Below are positions 41,802 through 42,332 of a stretch of 42,332 bases of DNA, in pieces. This DNA comes from Azoarcus sp. (GTDB lineage: Bacteria; Pseudomonadota; Gammaproteobacteria; Burkholderiales; Rhodocyclaceae). The notes under the pieces are model-generated. The model was not told the origin of the DNA. It ran no database searches and saw nothing but the letters and a program-made list of their open reading frames with translations. The position numbers were made by a program, and so were the translations under genes. Every line of letters begins with the position of its first letter. Position 1 is the first letter of the stretch. The stretch is taken from contig JACESY010000008.1 in assembly GCA_013911595.1 (NCBI GenBank), forward strand, positions 1 through 42,332, written 5' to 3'.

Positions 41802-41934
41802 ATCGGGCAAAGGACTCCGCAAATTATAGCCGGATCGACACGTGTTTCGGGCCGCTCCGGTCGTGGGTGGGTCCGCGACTCCGCCAAGTGCGGCTCGGCG
41901 GAGTCGGGAAGTGCGGCCGGATTGCCGGGCCGGA

Positions 41935-42332
41935 TCATGGGGCCTCCAGCGGGCGGAATGTGATGGTCAATTCCCGCTTGAAGAGTGATTTGTCTTCCGG
42001 CAAGGGTAACGGGCTTGCACGCTGGATGGCGCGTTCGATCGCGATATCGAGCTGTGCGTTCCCCGACGATTGCAGCAATTCCACTTTCGAAACGTCACCG
42101 TTGGGGAGTTGGGTCACCTTGAACATCGCCTGCGGATTGCCTTGCAGGCCGGGTGGGATGATCAGCCTGCTGCGCACGTGCAGCCGCAAAAGATTCTCGT
42201 ACGCGGCCAGTGCGGCCGGGTCCGCACTGGGCGAAGTGCGCGCGCGTGCCATCTCCTGCGCCAACCGATCCGACAGATAGTCCGGCACCTGGGGCGATGG
42301 CGCAGGGGTCGGTGCCGGCGGCGTCGGAGGAC
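41935..42332 (-). CDS. tolA: TolA C-terminal part (truncated by the window end)
   Basis: The visible 131 codons encode a Pro-rich stretch (P-P-T-P-P-A-P-T-P-A-P-S-P) and then the energy-transducing C-terminal domain: N-L-L-R-L-H-V-R-S-R-L-I-I-P-P-G-L-Q-G-N-P, G-D-V-S-K-V-E-L-L-Q-S-S-G-N and a final L-T-I-T-F-R-P, as in TonB/TolA C-terminal domains. The start and TM helix lie beyond position 42332. Position just before tolB supports TolA rather than TonB. Confidence 0.85.
   Translation of the reverse strand, partial: PPTPPAPTPAPSPQVPDYLSDRLAQEMARARTSPSADPAALAAYENLLRLHVRSRLIIPPGLQGNPQAMFKVTQLPNGDVSKVELLQSSGNAQLDIAIERAIQRASPLPLPEDKSLFKRELTITFRPLEAP

Overview
The window is high-GC, densely coding bacterial DNA. 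It has no rRNA, tRNA, CRISPR array or insertion sequence that I could find. The gene order tolA-tolB-pal-cpoB-queE-queC, the tripartite tricarboxylate (TctCBA) transporter and the general protein style point to a betaproteobacterium, most likely Rhodocyclales or Burkholderiales. That placement is inference, because there is no marker RNA.

Layout. Positions 1-14.5 kb hold housekeeping and envelope genes. They are a CMD-family protein, a minus-strand membrane-lipid operon (flippase-like protein, phosphoesterase-fold/glycosyltransferase fusion, small lipoprotein, phospholipid methyltransferase-like protein), an OYE-type ene-reductase, a TerB/DUF697 protein, a YbbA/YbbP-type ABC exporter, a three-PAS diguanylate cyclase, a nucleoside deaminase and an outer-membrane barrel. 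Positions 14.9-37 kb are an oxalate/C2 catabolic region: tartronate semialdehyde reductase, pyruvate kinase, a Crp/Fnr-type regulator, oxalyl-CoA decarboxylase, formyl-CoA transferase, a lone PAS protein, a two-subunit NAD-linked formate dehydrogenase, a quinone oxidoreductase, a second formyl-CoA transferase, two genes of unknown function, a DsbA-fold oxidoreductase and a TctC-TctB-TctA transporter. Positions 36.9-42.3 kb hold a cytidylate kinase-like/BON protein, queC, queE and the tol-pal genes, with tolA running off the end.

How it works together. Formyl-CoA transferase exchanges CoA from formyl-CoA to oxalate. Oxalyl-CoA decarboxylase turns oxalyl-CoA into formyl-CoA and CO2. The released formate is oxidised to CO2 with NAD+ reduction by the formate dehydrogenase. 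Tartronate semialdehyde reductase and pyruvate kinase would carry glyoxylate-derived carbon through glycerate to central metabolism, but glyoxylate carboligase and glycerate kinase are not in the window.

The most notable signal is an operator shared across this region, TTGAC-N4-GTCAA. It lies upstream of oxc, of the formate dehydrogenase operon and of the second frc (one mismatch there), each time exactly 23 nt before a -10-like hexamer. It recurs as a perfect 22-bp palindrome upstream of the TctCBA operon. A Crp/Fnr regulator whose recognition helix carries the FNR-type E..SR residues is encoded next to the first site. I infer a local oxalate regulon that includes the TctCBA system as a candidate oxalate importer. 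A second notable item is the glycosyltransferase fusion, whose phosphoesterase-like half has lost every canonical metal ligand.
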